The translations under genes were made by a program, and so were the position numbers. A stretch of 64,000 bases of DNA from Podospora pseudoanserina (taxonomy: Eukaryota; Ascomycota; Sordariomycetes; Sordariales; Podosporaceae). Under the pieces are notes generated by a model, which made no database searches, was not told the origin of the DNA, and saw only the letters and a program-made list of their open reading frames with translations. Positions within the stretch are counted from its first letter, which is position 1. Each line of letters begins with the position of its first letter. The stretch covers positions 2,232,001-2,296,000 of the forward strand of contig NC_085924.1 of assembly GCF_035222485.1 (NCBI RefSeq). Reading direction: 5' to 3'. This document shows positions 32,219 to 44,759 of the stretch, piece by piece.

Positions 32219-34617
32219 GGCTGGAGCGAGGGATGCTAAGATGGGTAGTCTCCAAATTTCGATTCCAATTCCAGTTCTCCAACTCCAATTCCAACTACCA
32301 AGGGTCGAAGAAGCAAACGAATGTAATGCCGCAGCTCAAAAAAATAAAGAAAAAAAAAACCCCCCAATTGAAAATTGGAGAGGGAGATCTCGCACAGCTG
32401 CCCCGGGTCTCGCTCTGGTATACGAGAAAATCGAAAAAGAACGGGCTGCCAACGGTCAATGGATGGATCGTGGCGCAGATAGCGTGAGGGATGGGAGGAA
32501 GGTGGTGTAGGTGGGGGGTGGGGGGAAAGTTAGGTATTAAAGATGCGCCTGTGGTCGTCAGACGGTGCACTGTGCCTGCCCCCTAAATGGAAGATGGTGT
32601 AGGTAGGACGGGAAGCGGCCGTCAAGTGGCACAACAACAGCTCTCGGAACGGTTCTGGTGTACGATCTTCCTTTTCGCAATCTGATCTGTGTCGCGCACG
32701 CAGCGAAGATATCGGCGGCAGTTGAGGTGACAGCTGCTGGGTAGGTATTAGGGAATAGTGTAGTGTGTAGTAGGTAAAGCTTGGAATGTGTCAATGACGT
32801 AGGGTAGGTCTGCAATTGGTCGACGTCTGGGTGATTGGGCCAGCGATGCAACCAGACGACGGGACTGGATCCTGTCAACTGCTGTATCCGGAACAAGGCA
32901 GCTTTGCAACCACGAATTTGGGTCGGCGAGAAGCGATAGGATGGGAGAGCAGGAGGACGGATAAGACGGGGGCAGGCGCTGTAAGAGCTGGTGAGAATCG
33001 GACAGCTCGTCCGAGATCAACAACCCGGCAGGAAACCGCCAGGGGCAGCAAGGGGGCTGAAAGGATGGCCACAATCCATCTGATTGCGTGAGCTTTTTGA
33101 CCTCAATATCTCTTGGCGAGAAGCTGGAAAGTGGAATTGATATGGGAAGTGGGCACTCTTGTTGACGACGCTTTCCACACTCCAAGACATCCAAGAGGAT
33201 CCTGCCTCCACTCTTCTGAAGACCTCTTGGGTGCCATTCGAGATCGAAGCCAACCTGACAAGTTGGAAGAAGGCCCATCGCAAAACAGGGAACGTCTCCC
33301 ACTCAAGATATCTCTCAACTCTGGCTCCCGTTGTCTGGCCGAAGCAGGGCCGCTGACAGGCCTGACAGCTCTTCGGTCAGTCGCCGAGACATGGTCCGGT
33401 AGGGAGAGGCAACGAGGCTCAAAGCGGCGGCGTGTTATGTATAAAAGAGTAAGATCATAAGATGCAGTTCGATTGTTGTTGAGCGAGCATTGATCCACAC
33501 ATGGACATGGTGGAGAGCTTCCGACTTCAGCTCGCATGCACTTCATGCAAGTACTTGGGGCTGTTTTTGTTGCTACCGCCAGTCTACTATGATCGGATAC
33601 TTGTTCCGGTGCTTTGTTCCGTGGGCTGAGGGCTGCAAGGCACCGTCTTTGCTGCTCCGGTGATGCAACGGCGCACTAACCGGTTCCTCCATGAAACTTT
33701 TCTTTCTCTTCCAAACGTTCTCTCGCGACGAACCGACCCCTCGCTAAAAGAATTAAAAGAAGTCAAAAAGCACACGACGGATATTTTCAGCCTGCCGTAC
33801 CTGGGCCTAGCTGCCCATGGAACGTGGTTGGCTGTGGAGTCCCAACCGCCCCCTGATGCAAAAAGAGCCAAGACGCTGTCACCATATCGCAAACACTTAT
33901 TATGATGTCGTAGCCCCGGACACCAGGTCGGCATCTTATGAATACCTTACATATAAGGAGCACAGGGCGACAAGGTCAGAGAATGGATAGGCTGATGGCG
34001 GCGGCTCCCGGGGTTTTGGGACATCATGTTGTGCATCCAATTGCGACACCCTTCTAGTAGACTTCGTCGATGATCTATCTGGATGATTAAAATTCGACTT
34101 CCAGATGCAGAACAAAAGGCTTCTTTTGGCGGGGATGAGGTGCAGGTGCCTGGCAAGGCACGAGGGGGTAGCCAGTGGTAACCGAACAAATTGGCGGGCC
34201 ATAGCACCCCCCTGGACCGCCCTGTGCCGCAGACACAGGAGGGCCAGTGCTCAGCTAATCTACCGGTTTCCACAGGAATGTGAATTTGCTGCTCCAACCT
34301 CTTTGACAAGTATCAACACTGCTACTAGTATCTGTTCCCTTTCTTCACTCAGATATCTCTCGATCCCCAGGCTGTCTTGTTGCAGTCCTGCCCGTGTCGT
34401 TTCTGCCATCTTGTACCTCCTCGACAGCGCACCAGGCACACACAGGCGTTTCATCCAGAATCTTGCTTGGTTGTCCCTTCTTCCTGTTCAACGGCAGCGC
34501 TTAGGCGCCTTGCGGTCTCAGGGGACCCCATCCAGCCGAGCCAGGCAGACCTCAAATCTCTGACCTTCCGCCAGTCCCACCCTCGACCACCAGATCTGTA
34601 CCGAACTGCCTGCGTGC
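32219..34617. promoter_or_regulatory. divergent upstream region, peptidase / Whi5-like gene
   Basis: About 2.4 kb between two start codons. Next to the peptidase it has tandem ATTCCAATTCCAGTTCTCCAA-like repeats and A-runs (32220-32360). Next to the Whi5-like gene a C/T-rich stretch (34320-34600) looks like a leader. Several 60-180 codon frames overlap on both strands and lack domains. No gene supported. Confidence 0.5.
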
Positions 34618-35774
34618 ATGCAACCCGGCAACATGATGTCGTCGCCGTTGAAGATACATCCCGAGGAGGTTGCGGGCAAGGTGCTCAAGAGGGCTGAAAT
34701 CAGCAAGGTATGTTCTAAGTACCCGGAAAGCGGCCTCCCTCCCTAGGTAGCTGACGGTGAGAAACTTAGATGGCCAGGAGACTGCAGAACCGCCTCGCTC
34801 TTGCCCAATTCAAAACGAAGCATGGGCTCGAAGACCTGACCCTCGATAAGATCGAGCCCAGGTTCGAGGACAGGATTCGGCGCAACCGCTATCCCGACGG
34901 TGACATCTTGTCCGACTCCTCTTCAAGCGCATCCGACCTCCCGTACCCCTCGAGAACATTGATGAGCTCCCCGCTCAAGGCGCCCATCTTTTCCGATGCT
35001 ATCATGTCCAGCAATGGCAGCACCGGTCACCGAAAGCGCACATATGTCGCATCTTTTGATCACACCATGTCGAGTCCAAGCAAACGCTTTCGCCAGTCCC
35101 CCACCGCCCACAGATCCTTCAGCCACCCCCTGTGGAAAGACTCTGAACACCAGCTCACTCAGTCATCACCCATGAAACCGAAGCGACAGCAACACTTCAC
35201 CACCTCGGCCGGTCCCGATCTGTCGTTTTATGCAGGCTCCAAACAAATCAGCGACGTTTACGTTTCTACAAACTATGCCGCCAATTCTGATGACGATGAT
35301 GACCTCCCCATCCAATCCTTCCAGGCCAGAAACAGCATCCGCATATCACCACCCCGAACCCCACCAATGCGCAGCCGCAGCCTCATGAAGAAGCCCAGAG
35401 ACAGGCAATCAGCAGCGGACAATGACAACGCGATGAATAACAAGACGGGCCAGGAAGGTGCCGACCTCTTGTTGTACCTCGCCGCCTCGCCCTCCCCGGC
35501 TCAACCCCGAACCAACAACCGGCTGATGGAGCCCCCCTCCACTCCACCACCAAAGAAGAACAACTTGGCGCTTCCATCCTCGATGATGACCACCCCGGGC
35601 GGAGGCAACCCCTTCCCCGCCACACCCGGCATGAACGCCTTCAACTTTGAAGACTTTGTGCACATGACGCCGAGCCCGGCGCAAAAGCCGTGGAAGACTC
35701 CGCTCGGAATGGGCGGCAGGACGCCGGCGAGTGTGGCGAGGAGAAGGCTTACGTTTGATGATACGACTGCTTGA
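34618..35774 (+). CDS. Whi5/Nrm1-like cell-cycle transcription repressor
   Basis: Exons 34618-34707 and 34770-35774 encode 364 residues. A short N-terminal segment (SSPLKIHPEEVAGKVLKRAE) leads into ARRLQNRLALAQFKTKHGLE, which resembles the GTB-type motif by which Whi5 and Nrm1 contact the SBF/MBF transcription factors that drive the G1/S transition. The rest is disordered and rich in Ser-Pro/Thr-Pro dipeptides (SSPLK, MSSPSKRFRQSP, ISPPRTPPMR, TPSPAQKPWKTP), typical CDK targets, with a short hydrophobic stretch (ADLLLYLAASPSP). The 62-nt intron with GTATGT..TTAG joins in frame at EISK-MARR. ATG 34618 is the first of three near ATGs in frame. Family assignment rests on one short motif plus composition, so it is a reasoned guess. 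Confidence 0.55.
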
Positions 35775-36142
35775 GACACATTTGGGCCTCTAATGCTGGT
35801 GTTTATGTCCTTTTTTTACTTGTTGGTTTTTTCTTGATACCCTACTTTGCATCGACAAATTTGACCTGAATTTTTATTTATAAACAAATCCCCTGTTTAT
35901 CACCGCCCCCTTTTTTTTTTTTTTTTTTGGCTTGTCGTTTTTGAGCAAAGCAATGGAGTTTAGGGAGTTGGGATGCCTTTGTGTTTTCTGTTTTATTTTT
36001 ATTTTTATATCATGTTATTACACTCTCAACCACCAAGAATAACAAACGCAAACAAATCTTGATCGGCAAAGTTTTTAATTATTACCCTTCGACCTCAACG
36101 TACTTTTACACACAAGTTTCTGCTTTTCTTTTGCTGCGCTGT

Positions 36143-36175
<33 letters not shown>

Positions 36176-37039
36176 TTTTGGGAAATGATGGGATGGATGT
36201 ATGGATGGGACAGAGGATTGATTCAAGGAGACTGGGAAAGAGAAATGATGGGTTTTTGGTGCATGAATGTCTGGTTGGCTTGGTTGGTTGGCTTGGTTGG
36301 TTGGCTTGGTTGGTTGGCTTGGTTGGTTGGCTTGGTTGGTTGGCTTGGTGAATGTTTTGTTGTATGTAGGGGAGTGGTAGCGGTGTGAATTTTGGGTTTG
36401 GAGCTAGGCTGGCTAGTGGTAGTGTGCATGCGTTGTCTGTGTGTATGTGCGTGAATGTTGTTTGTATGTACAAATGTGTGTGCTCACATAGGCGGGAATC
36501 GAATTGAACTTGATAAGAGCATCTCTGAGCTTGATTTGCATCATTTGCGATGAACCAGTGAACGAAGAAAAAAGACGCGTTCACAGGAGCGCTTTTTTTT
36601 TTTTCAGCTTCCTACGCGTGTTTGACTCGCGTTTTCACGCGGCATTTTCGCACCCATGAGACCCCTGCAGCGTGAACTTTCGTGACTTGGATGTGCAAGA
36701 GGTGGGTTGGATCGTGACGAGGGGTTAAAGTGCTTTTGGACCAATCATCTTACACCTTTGCACACCCTCTTCTTCCAGAGGTGCATAATGTTTGGAATGG
36801 ACAGGAACAAGGACAGCCAGTGACAATCAACTACCATCCTATTTTTATATACCCCATAACTTTTGATTCCCAGTCATGAACAGTAAAAAGCTCGAATCAT
36901 AAGGGTATCCATCTATCCTAGGAGGAGTAGGCTGTGTGGCACGCTATATCCCACCCATTTGACGATGACACCAAACACCGGTTGGCTATGCACACCTGTC
37001 AACGATGCTGACCCAATGAACTTGGCATATTCCTGCAGC
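35775..37039. other. intergenic between convergent genes, T-runs and tandem repeat
   Basis: Between the Whi5-like stop and the eIF2B epsilon stop. Contains T-runs at about 35910-35928 and 36148-36179 and a 13-bp tandem repeat at 36273-36350. Frames of up to 169 codons here translate the simple repeats and are not credible genes. Confidence 0.6.
36273..36350. repeat. 13-bp tandem repeat, about six copies
   Basis: The unit GGCTTGGTTGGTT is repeated with exact spacing: the single C of each unit falls at 36279, 36292, 36305, 36318, 36331 and 36344. One strand carries only G and T apart from these C residues. Non-coding. Confidence 0.95.
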
Positions 37040-39321
37040 TTAATCGCTGTCCTCATCATCCTCATCCTCATCACTATCCTCCTCATCCGCCTCCTCCAGC
37101 CAATCCACCAAAATCTTGCACCTCTCCTTGACAGTGGTCATCGTGTCACCCTCGTCAGCTCTCCTATCAGCCCACCAAGCGAGAATACCATCCTCCTCAA
37201 GCACATCCAAGGTGTAAAGCTGCTGAAGCAAAGCAGCAAGGAGTGTCCCAGCTCTACTAGGCTCAAGTCCCCTAACGCTCACCAGCCCCTTCTGCAGCGC
37301 AAGCGCAAACTCGGTTTGTTGCTTGACATCGTCACCACCAACACCGACATCCTTGATGAACTTGACGGCCCCGTTCTTGTCTTTGAGAACTCTCTCGGCA
37401 GCCTTGGCTGGTTCCAGACCACCATGCTCTGGGGTCAACATCTCGGCCGCACGCTTGGTAAACGCAACGGCAATAGCGCGGCGCATGGAGCTGTCTGAAG
37501 CGTTGTTAGCCAACCTAAGACCCATGAACTCCAGCTTGGCCGAGTCAAAGTCTGCATTGTCATCCCCCCGAAGAGCGTCCACCAAGCCATTGACTGCATC
37601 ACCGTGGAAGGCGTCAGGTTTGGAGGCATCGTCAGAGGTAAATGATGACAGGCGCTCCCTCTGCCCATCACCAGCATGCAAGTATCCAGCATGCTCGTCA
37701 TCCTCATCTGAGTCATAGTCGTCCTCTGATGCGAGCGTAGAGACAGATAATGTGGAGATGTTGAGGCCCTCGAGTGAGTAGATGAGGTTGTTTTGTAGCT
37801 GGGCTGGGTCTCCATCACCCTCATCATCAGAATCCGAATCTGAGTCGTCTGCCGTGACGCTGTAGACGGCACCCTTTCCACCCGGCCCCACAAGAGAAGC
37901 GTCGTTCTCAACGGGCTGACCGTTATCCGTCTTGGCGGAAATCCGCGCTGGTAGCTTTGTTGGCAGCCTGACATCTCTATCGATCTCCACATTATAGGAA
38001 ATCAGGGACCCCTCTGGGATTTGCACATTCGCTCCAATCTTGACACCGCCTGCCAATATCGAGTGCGTAATGACGGCACCATCCTCAATGGTGGAATCAT
38101 CAAAGATGTAGCTGTCCTTGATCTTGACATTCTTGCCAACCTGACACCTCCTCCCAACAACGCTGCCCGAGATAACGCTCCCAGCCTTGATGGATGTGTC
38201 CTTCCCAATGGCCGACTGTAACACCTTGCTCCCTCTTTCTACCAATACGCCCGACTCAACGAAAGAGTTGTTCTTGACCTTCTGGTATGATTGGTCGTGC
38301 ATGAGGTTGCTGTCTGGCGCAAAGGGGAGCACCCATCGCTCGAGAATATCCTTGCTGATGCAATCGTACATCTGCAGGTTGCTGGCACGGGCCGCGTACC
38401 CGTCCTCGAAGATCTCAGTGTAGATCAACTTGCCGTTTAGTTCCCAATCCTTCAGCACACCATGCAAAAAGTTTTTCCTCGGCAGCTCATAATCGAAACT
38501 CTCAGACCACAAGGCCAAGACATCGGGTGTGCAAATATCGATACCGCAGTCGATAAGGTCGCTTCGTAATTCGAAAGATCCGTGCTTGAATACTGAAGGG
38601 TCCAAAAGTAGTCGTCGGTCCTTCATTAATGGGTGGATCTCATCGTACTGCAAGCACCTGCCGTCTGTGTCACCGATAACAAAGACAGGCGTGATACCTC
38701 GAGCTTTGGCGGCTCTGTGTGGTTCCTCTCCAACGGAGCGCAAAACAACTGTCATGCAGGCATCGCGGTTCGCTTCCCTTCTCGCTCTGTGCTTGGCCAG
38801 GATGCCATCTAGCTGGATGTTGGCGACCAGGTCACCATGGACGAGAATGAAGTCGCCCGAGATCAAACTGCGCTTGTCCAGGTCGCGAAGAAAGTCGCCG
38901 ACTGAGGTGGCGTCGGATACTCGGATGAACTCGAGGGAGGAGAAGGGGGAGATGGCGCTGTTGGGGCTCCATCGTGTGGACTCGTGGATGTATTGCTCGA
39001 TGTCTTCGGAGTGTGTGCCGCAGTATATAAAGACCTCCTGTACGCCGTTCGAGGCAAGGAATTCGAGGGTATACTCGATGACTGGGATGTTGACCAAGGG
39101 GAGAAGACACTATGGATGGGATCAGTCATTGAGAGCTCAATATGGTCGATTTGTAGCTGGGGGCATACCCTAGGCTTATCCAGAGTGAATGGTCTGAATC
39201 TGTCTTGGAAGTAATCGGCAATGATCACAGCCTGGAGGGCATCCTCTCTCTTGTCATCGCCGCCAGCCTTGGCAGGCTTCTTGCCCTTGCCGGCGGCACC
39301 CTTACCACCTTGTTTGGACAT
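37040..39321 (-). CDS. GCD6: translation initiation factor eIF2B subunit epsilon
   Basis: Exons 39321-39169 and 39109-37040 encode 740 residues. eIF2B epsilon is the catalytic subunit that exchanges GDP for GTP on eIF2, the target of eIF2 alpha phosphorylation in amino-acid starvation. A Lys/Gly/Ala-rich leader (GGKGAAGKGKKPAK) is followed by the nucleotidyl-transferase-like domain (ALQAVIIADYFQDRFRPF, DKPR-CLLPLVNIPVIEYTLE, VQEVFIYCGTHSEDI). A left-handed beta-helix of hexapeptide repeats comes at about 330-420 (SVISGSVVGRRCQVGKNVKI). An acidic linker leads to the C-terminal HEAT/W2 domain with its aromatic-acidic tail (CKILVDWLEEADEEDSDEDE). The 59-nt intron joins the conserved KPRCLLPL motif exactly. 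Length is normal for the family. Confidence 0.96.
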
Positions 39322-42313
39322 GTAGATTTTGGTTATCTTTCTGGTCAGTGATTGTGGTGGGTGCGATTGCCAGGGGTAGCTCAGGTTGTGGATGGTAACG
39401 CCTCGGTTTGGGCAACGCAATGACGGAAACGGCCAGAGAATGAAATAGCTGTGCAAACCAACGTGTGAGTCAATCAATGCCCCCCCAATTCTCGAAACTT
39501 TAGAAGGTGGGACACCTCATGTGGGGCGCGGGGTAAATGCGGCTTGCAAGGCTGAGGGACGAGGCTCCGCCTTGGAAAGTAAACCGGAGTTGATATCAGA
39601 TGGGAAGAGGCACATCAACCTTGAATTTAATGATTTGGGTGCTGGAATAGATGTAATTTTTTTTTATTCTACTTACAAGCTAATTCTTTTCAATTCATAA
39701 TCACAAACGCTGCTGGCATCCGTCTTTCTCCCTCCAAGGAAGTCATTCAGCCTTTCTCGCAAGTCCTGTTGGATTATCTCTGTCAAGATTCTCTACCATA
39801 TCTCCACGATGATGCAGGCACCATCAGTTGAATCTATTCATGAGCATGACTTTCTAGTTCTCTCCATCAGTTTTTGATCGCGGAGCACGAATACAACAGC
39901 CCCTCGCCAAGGCCGTGATTACACGAACCATACGGTGCACCGTGCTCTGCCGACACAGCATGACAGGGGTTGATATTGCGGCGCCAGGAATGGGCCGGGC
40001 TAGAACGTCTTGTGAAACAGAAAACCGGACCACATTTTCTTACGCTATCAAGTACCAAAGAACGAAATGTCCGTGAATTTGGTATTATTACACTTTGCTT
40101 TTAGCTGAAGCTTTGCTGCTGGCAATTTGGTTCAGTAGAGAATGGGAAAAGGTAATCTAGCATTCAAACCAGACTCCAAGGCTGTACGTGAGTGTGGCTG
40201 AAAACCTTCATACCTCCAGATATCGTTGTCAAGGACGATGAAACCCTCAAGTTTGGGGAAATGTCATTACAATACAGTGCAGTACTTACTCCTGGTAGAT
40301 GGAGATGGGCCGAACAGAAGGGAGCACCCGCTGTTAGTTCCCGAGGAGTTTGAACGGTTGGGACCCGCCTGATCTCACGATCAGATATCCATGAAGGGGT
40401 GAACGGATAGCGAACCTTCATGTGGGACAGGCGTTGATTTGCCATGAAGTCGGCCTTGATAAGATCTTACTTTGCTGTAAGGTGGGCTGACTGTGCGGTG
40501 GCTTGCCATACTTCAAGATGCACGCAGGCTGTCCAGTACTCCTCAGAAGCCCACAGGCTTCCCTCCTCCAGAAGCACATTTCACCATATCATTGAAGTCC
40601 TCTGATAACCTACACTCATAGTGATATCCTTCAGCGGCCTTCAAGACCTCCAGTTGGTGATCACAGCGGCGCATCAGTGCCGGTGTTACCGTTGCAACCC
40701 TTCTCGTGACGTGTGAAATACACTAAGAGAGTCTAGAACCCTAGCCCAAGCCGCCCAGCAAGGGCCAGAACTCTATGGATCGCGGAAGCAAGCCCAAGCT
40801 TACGTACCCAGCCGCCGTTATCAGGAAGTTCCAGTGTTTTTCCTCTGGACGCCCAGCACTGCCGCCATGCGCTACGGCTGTCCGGGGGCAGGGAACAAGG
40901 GGACAACAAGCACAGATGATGAACCTAAAAACCTCAACCTCGAACCTATCCCGTCTGCTAAAAAGCCACGAAGGATCCTCCTGTCTCGGACAGGTGAACC
41001 CGTCAAGAAGCACACAGCCAACGGCCCGATTGCATCGTTGAGTTTCTCCCCTCTGCTTGGTTGCCCTGTTGCTGTTCCCTCACTTTTTCAGCCCTCCACC
41101 CCCTCATCGTACCATGTGTCCATCCATCACACAAACAAGTGAGGAAGTAGATACCGAGGTGGTCTTTATTGTCCTACCAAAACGCTTGGCCTGCCTTACC
41201 TCCGACCATCTGCAGGTGATGTTATTTATAATAGGAAGCAGCAGCAGCGAAGGCAAAATGCGAGGCCAGCACGCGAGGAGACCACCACCACTACCTCCCC
41301 CTTCTCATGCAAGCAATGTCTCGCACCCGCGTGGGAAAGCAAACAACCTCCCTCCTCCTCCTTCTCCTCACCGCCCAGCCAGCAACAAAAGATTCCCCAT
41401 TCTCCGCTTCCTCACATTCCCATCCTTTTTCATCAGCGGAAAGTTTTTGTTTCTCTGGCATCATCAGGCCCGTCGGCCCTTCCCTAGCGGCTGTCTCAGC
41501 CAGCCAGCCGCTTTCAAACTATCGATGGGAAAAATTACCGCCGACTACCAACAACCGGGAGAGAAAGAAAGCAACAAACCAACCAACTCACCTCACTCAG
41601 TGTGTAGTGTGTGTGTGCCGGCAATCATGGGGCCTCCGAGTGGGAGATGGTCCAGACCATTCCATCGTAATGGCCTGTTTTGTTGTTCCGTCTCTTCCGC
41701 CCGCCGTTGGGGAACTTTCCGGCAGTAGGAGTAGGTAAAGTAAGGAAGGATCGACTTATATTATTGTGTTCTAGACTCCGCCCCCCCGTTACCTTTAACT
41801 ACTACACTACCACCATGTTTTATCTTAGCGTCCCCCCTCTTTGCTTTGATTGTTTGCCATTTCTTGTTTGCGCTGATATACACAGGTATTCCTCATTCTC
41901 ACACTTTTCAAATCACACACACACAAACCATTTCTCGCTTTCCAAACAAGCAGCTCATTTCTCAGTTTCCTCTCATCCGAAACCTTTCTCTCTTTTTTGA
42001 ATTATATTTTCGTTTCCTCCCCTAGCCCAAACCCTATGAGCTTGAATAGTTTCAAGAGAGACTTATATAACACCCCCAACAAACCAAACCACACATTGAC
42101 CCCGTGGTTGACCACCCATATACCCAAAAAATAATCCGTTGCCTTGTATACAGAACAGAAAACATTTAGCTGCCCCACCCCCCATCCTCCCCCAAAACCA
42201 TTCTCTAGATAACCCTCACAGTACACACTCACATGCAGGCCACGACGGACCGAAAAGACACATCACGACAGCATCAAACGCCGATAGACGAACCTCCCGA
42301 ACCACCTTATCTT
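39322..42313. other. intergenic region, eIF2B epsilon promoter and skn7 3' side
   Basis: About 3 kb on the two sides of same-strand genes. The part next to 39322 is the eIF2B epsilon promoter. Frames near 41057-41738 (up to 223 codons, plus strand) overlap each other in two phases and are Pro/Ser/Phe-rich, as expected from C/T-rich non-coding DNA. No gene, tRNA or repeat of note is supported. Confidence 0.5.
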
Positions 42314-44759
42314 TTACCCAACATACCCCCCTTGACCAGGGCCATACAACCTCTGCCTCTTCTCCGGCCGATCATCCCCCGCACCTCCTCCCATCCCTCC
42401 CATCTCGGGCAGTCTCGTCACCGGCCCTGGCCCAGCCTGCATGTACCCCCCATACTGTTGCTGCTGCTGCTGTCCCGGCCCCCTCTGCGAACCCCCCGGG
42501 GTCAGCACCATCCCACCCACCCCTTGCCCGCTCCCAACAGCGTTCATATACCCGCCTTGATCCAGCCGGGGGCTAGCATGCTGCTGCTGCTGCTGCTGCT
42601 GGACCTGCTGCTGTTGAACCTGCTGCATGGTCGTGCCGGGGGAGTGCCACGACGCGGTCGTCGAAGGAGACGGTATGGGCGTCTGCTCGTACTTGACCTG
42701 GACCTGGGCAGCCTGGTTGATGGCAGCTTGCATCGAGGCTGCCATGTTGGCGTTGGCGTAGCCGCCTGTCGGGGGACCCGGGCCGCCGGCGGTTTGCTGC
42801 CCTCCTCCGCCATTGCCGGCCGAGGTGGGGTCGTTAGGGTCGTTGAGCACGCCGGCCGATTGGGGGTCTTTGAGCATGCGGGTGAGGTGCTTTTTGAGGA
42901 TGCGGACCATGCCATCTCTTGTGAAGGGCTTGGCTAGGACGTCGTTCATTCCTTGTGGCAAAGACATTAGGATCTGGGGTAAGTATATGTGGAAGAGAAG
43001 GCAATTTACCGAACTGGAAATAGGTCTGGATATCTTCTTGTCGAATGTTGGATGTCATGGCGATGATGGGGATTTGCGGCGTCACCATCCGGATCATGGC
43101 CGTGGCGGAAACGCCGTCAAGGTTGGGCATGATGATGTCCATAAAGACGAGGTCGAACCGGTCAGCATCCGTGTTAATCTTTTCGACAGCCTCGAGGCCG
43201 TCACGCTACAAGGAAGGCAAGAAAACACGTTAGCCACGTTTTCCGGGCATCGAATTCCCGGAGGCGGACTTACAGCAGTCTCGACACTACAATCCATATT
43301 CGTCAGGAACTTGGACCCGATCCTTGCGCACGTCTTGTCGTCCTCTACCAACAAAATCTGCGGCTTCTTTCCTCTCCACAGTGAGCCGTTTTGCTCCTTG
43401 CCCGGTGGAGGTGAGATTTGCGATGGCGCCTCGGTCATCACATTAGGGTTACTGAGTGGTCGGCTGTATGGGATATTGTGGATGTGGTCGGCGTGGAATG
43501 GATCGATACCCTGTGTTTGGCCCACAGGATACACAAGATGTCTCGGATCGCTGAAGGGATCGTGCACAACGTTCATCGAGGTCTGGGGACCGGCGTGGGT
43601 GAACATGACGGAGGAACCTGCGCTCTCGGCCGGGGAGCCGTTTTGGTGGTAGGCCATGGACAACCTTTCGAGTTCGCGGTCGGCCTGGGAGTCGGGAGAT
43701 ACCCCGTTAAGGATCTCGCGCGCACGTCGCAGTTCCGGAGCTGGCTCGTCGGTCCCGTCTGGCAACAGTCCCAAGGTTCCCTGGTGATAGTTGGTGCCGG
43801 AGTGGCTCGAGTGAGAAGACTGGGCTGAATGGCGGCTGTTGCGCCGTCTGTCCTCCATGTTGTTGAGGTGTGATATCAGCTCGTTGGACACCTGGCTTTG
43901 GGCGCGGAGCATCTTTTGCAAACTCAGAACCTCGGCGACGAGCAGCCGGTTCGTGCGATCGAGTTCAAGGTACTGCTCTTGCAAGGTTTGTATCTGAACA
44001 TTGGTGGCATTCAGGGATTCGCTAAGGACCACGATCTGCTGCGATGCTGGGAACGCATCTTCTGTTGGAGGTGGTTTTCGGGGCGCCGGCGCTTTCCTCC
44101 GGATGTTGTCCAGTTGGTCTTTTCTGTCTGCCCGAAACTCGGGATGCTTGAATTCCCAGGCCTTTTTTCGAGAAGAAATTCATCGTCAGTCCATGCGCGC
44201 GCAAGATGTAAGAAGGTAGAGACGGGAGAGAATGTCAACATACATCCCGGCCATATGGCGCCTCGCCACTCTCTTCGTTGTGCCTAACTTTGTGGAAGTC
44301 GTACTTGTTTAGTTGGCGCACGAAACTCGCAAAGTTGCTGTGTTTGAAATGTTTGGGGAGGATTGTTTTCGTGAATTTCTCGTTCTGTTCATGCCGAATG
44401 TCAATGTCCATTTCTCGATCCAGTGCTGGAGACGACGCAGCATACCTCCAACACCACAAAACTGTCGCCTTCGGGACTCCATCGTACTACCGAGTTGTAA
44501 GAGGGATCCTCGAGCATTCTGCGACGTCATCGTAAGCTTTCGTCCTGGATCTCGGGTTTGAAGAGGTTCATTAGTTACATACTTGTAGAGTTTGCGCACC
44601 TGGAGGACGGAGAGCTATGTTAGCAACTGGTAAACTGGCTTGCGACAAAGGGAATAGGGGCAGCTGGTTGCAGAAAGGGAGCTCACTTACAAAGTCGCTG
44701 GAGTTATTCCCAGGCTGGGCGGCGGCGGGAGCGCCCGAGTCACTATCTGGTGGCGGCAT
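42314..44759 (-). CDS. skn7: Skn7-type response regulator with HSF DNA-binding domain
   Basis: Seven exons (44759-44691, 44599-44583, 44518-44446, 44384-44244, 44161-43274, 43205-43010, 42951-42314) encode 673 residues. An HSF-type DNA-binding domain spans about 22-110 ([48 protein letters not shown]), then a coiled coil at about 140-200, a linker, and a receiver domain from about 368 ([20 protein letters not shown]) with the phosphoacceptor in [10 protein letters not shown] (Asp419) and the invariant Lys469 in LAKPF. The C-terminal tail is Gln- and Gly-rich. This architecture is unique to Skn7, which receives phosphate from the fungal histidine-kinase phosphorelay and drives oxidative and cell-wall stress genes in the nucleus. 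Exon 2 is only 17 nt. All joins keep frame and restore conserved motifs. Confidence 0.96.

Noticed and set aside
36075-36584. A minus-strand frame rich in Gln/Pro/Thr/Asn
   Set aside because: Translates the 13-bp tandem repeat and a T-run; not a gene.
41057-41738. Two overlapping plus-strand frames (223 and 143 codons)
   Set aside because: Overlap in different phases within C/T-rich DNA, Pro/Ser/Phe-rich, no domain, and no exon chain.
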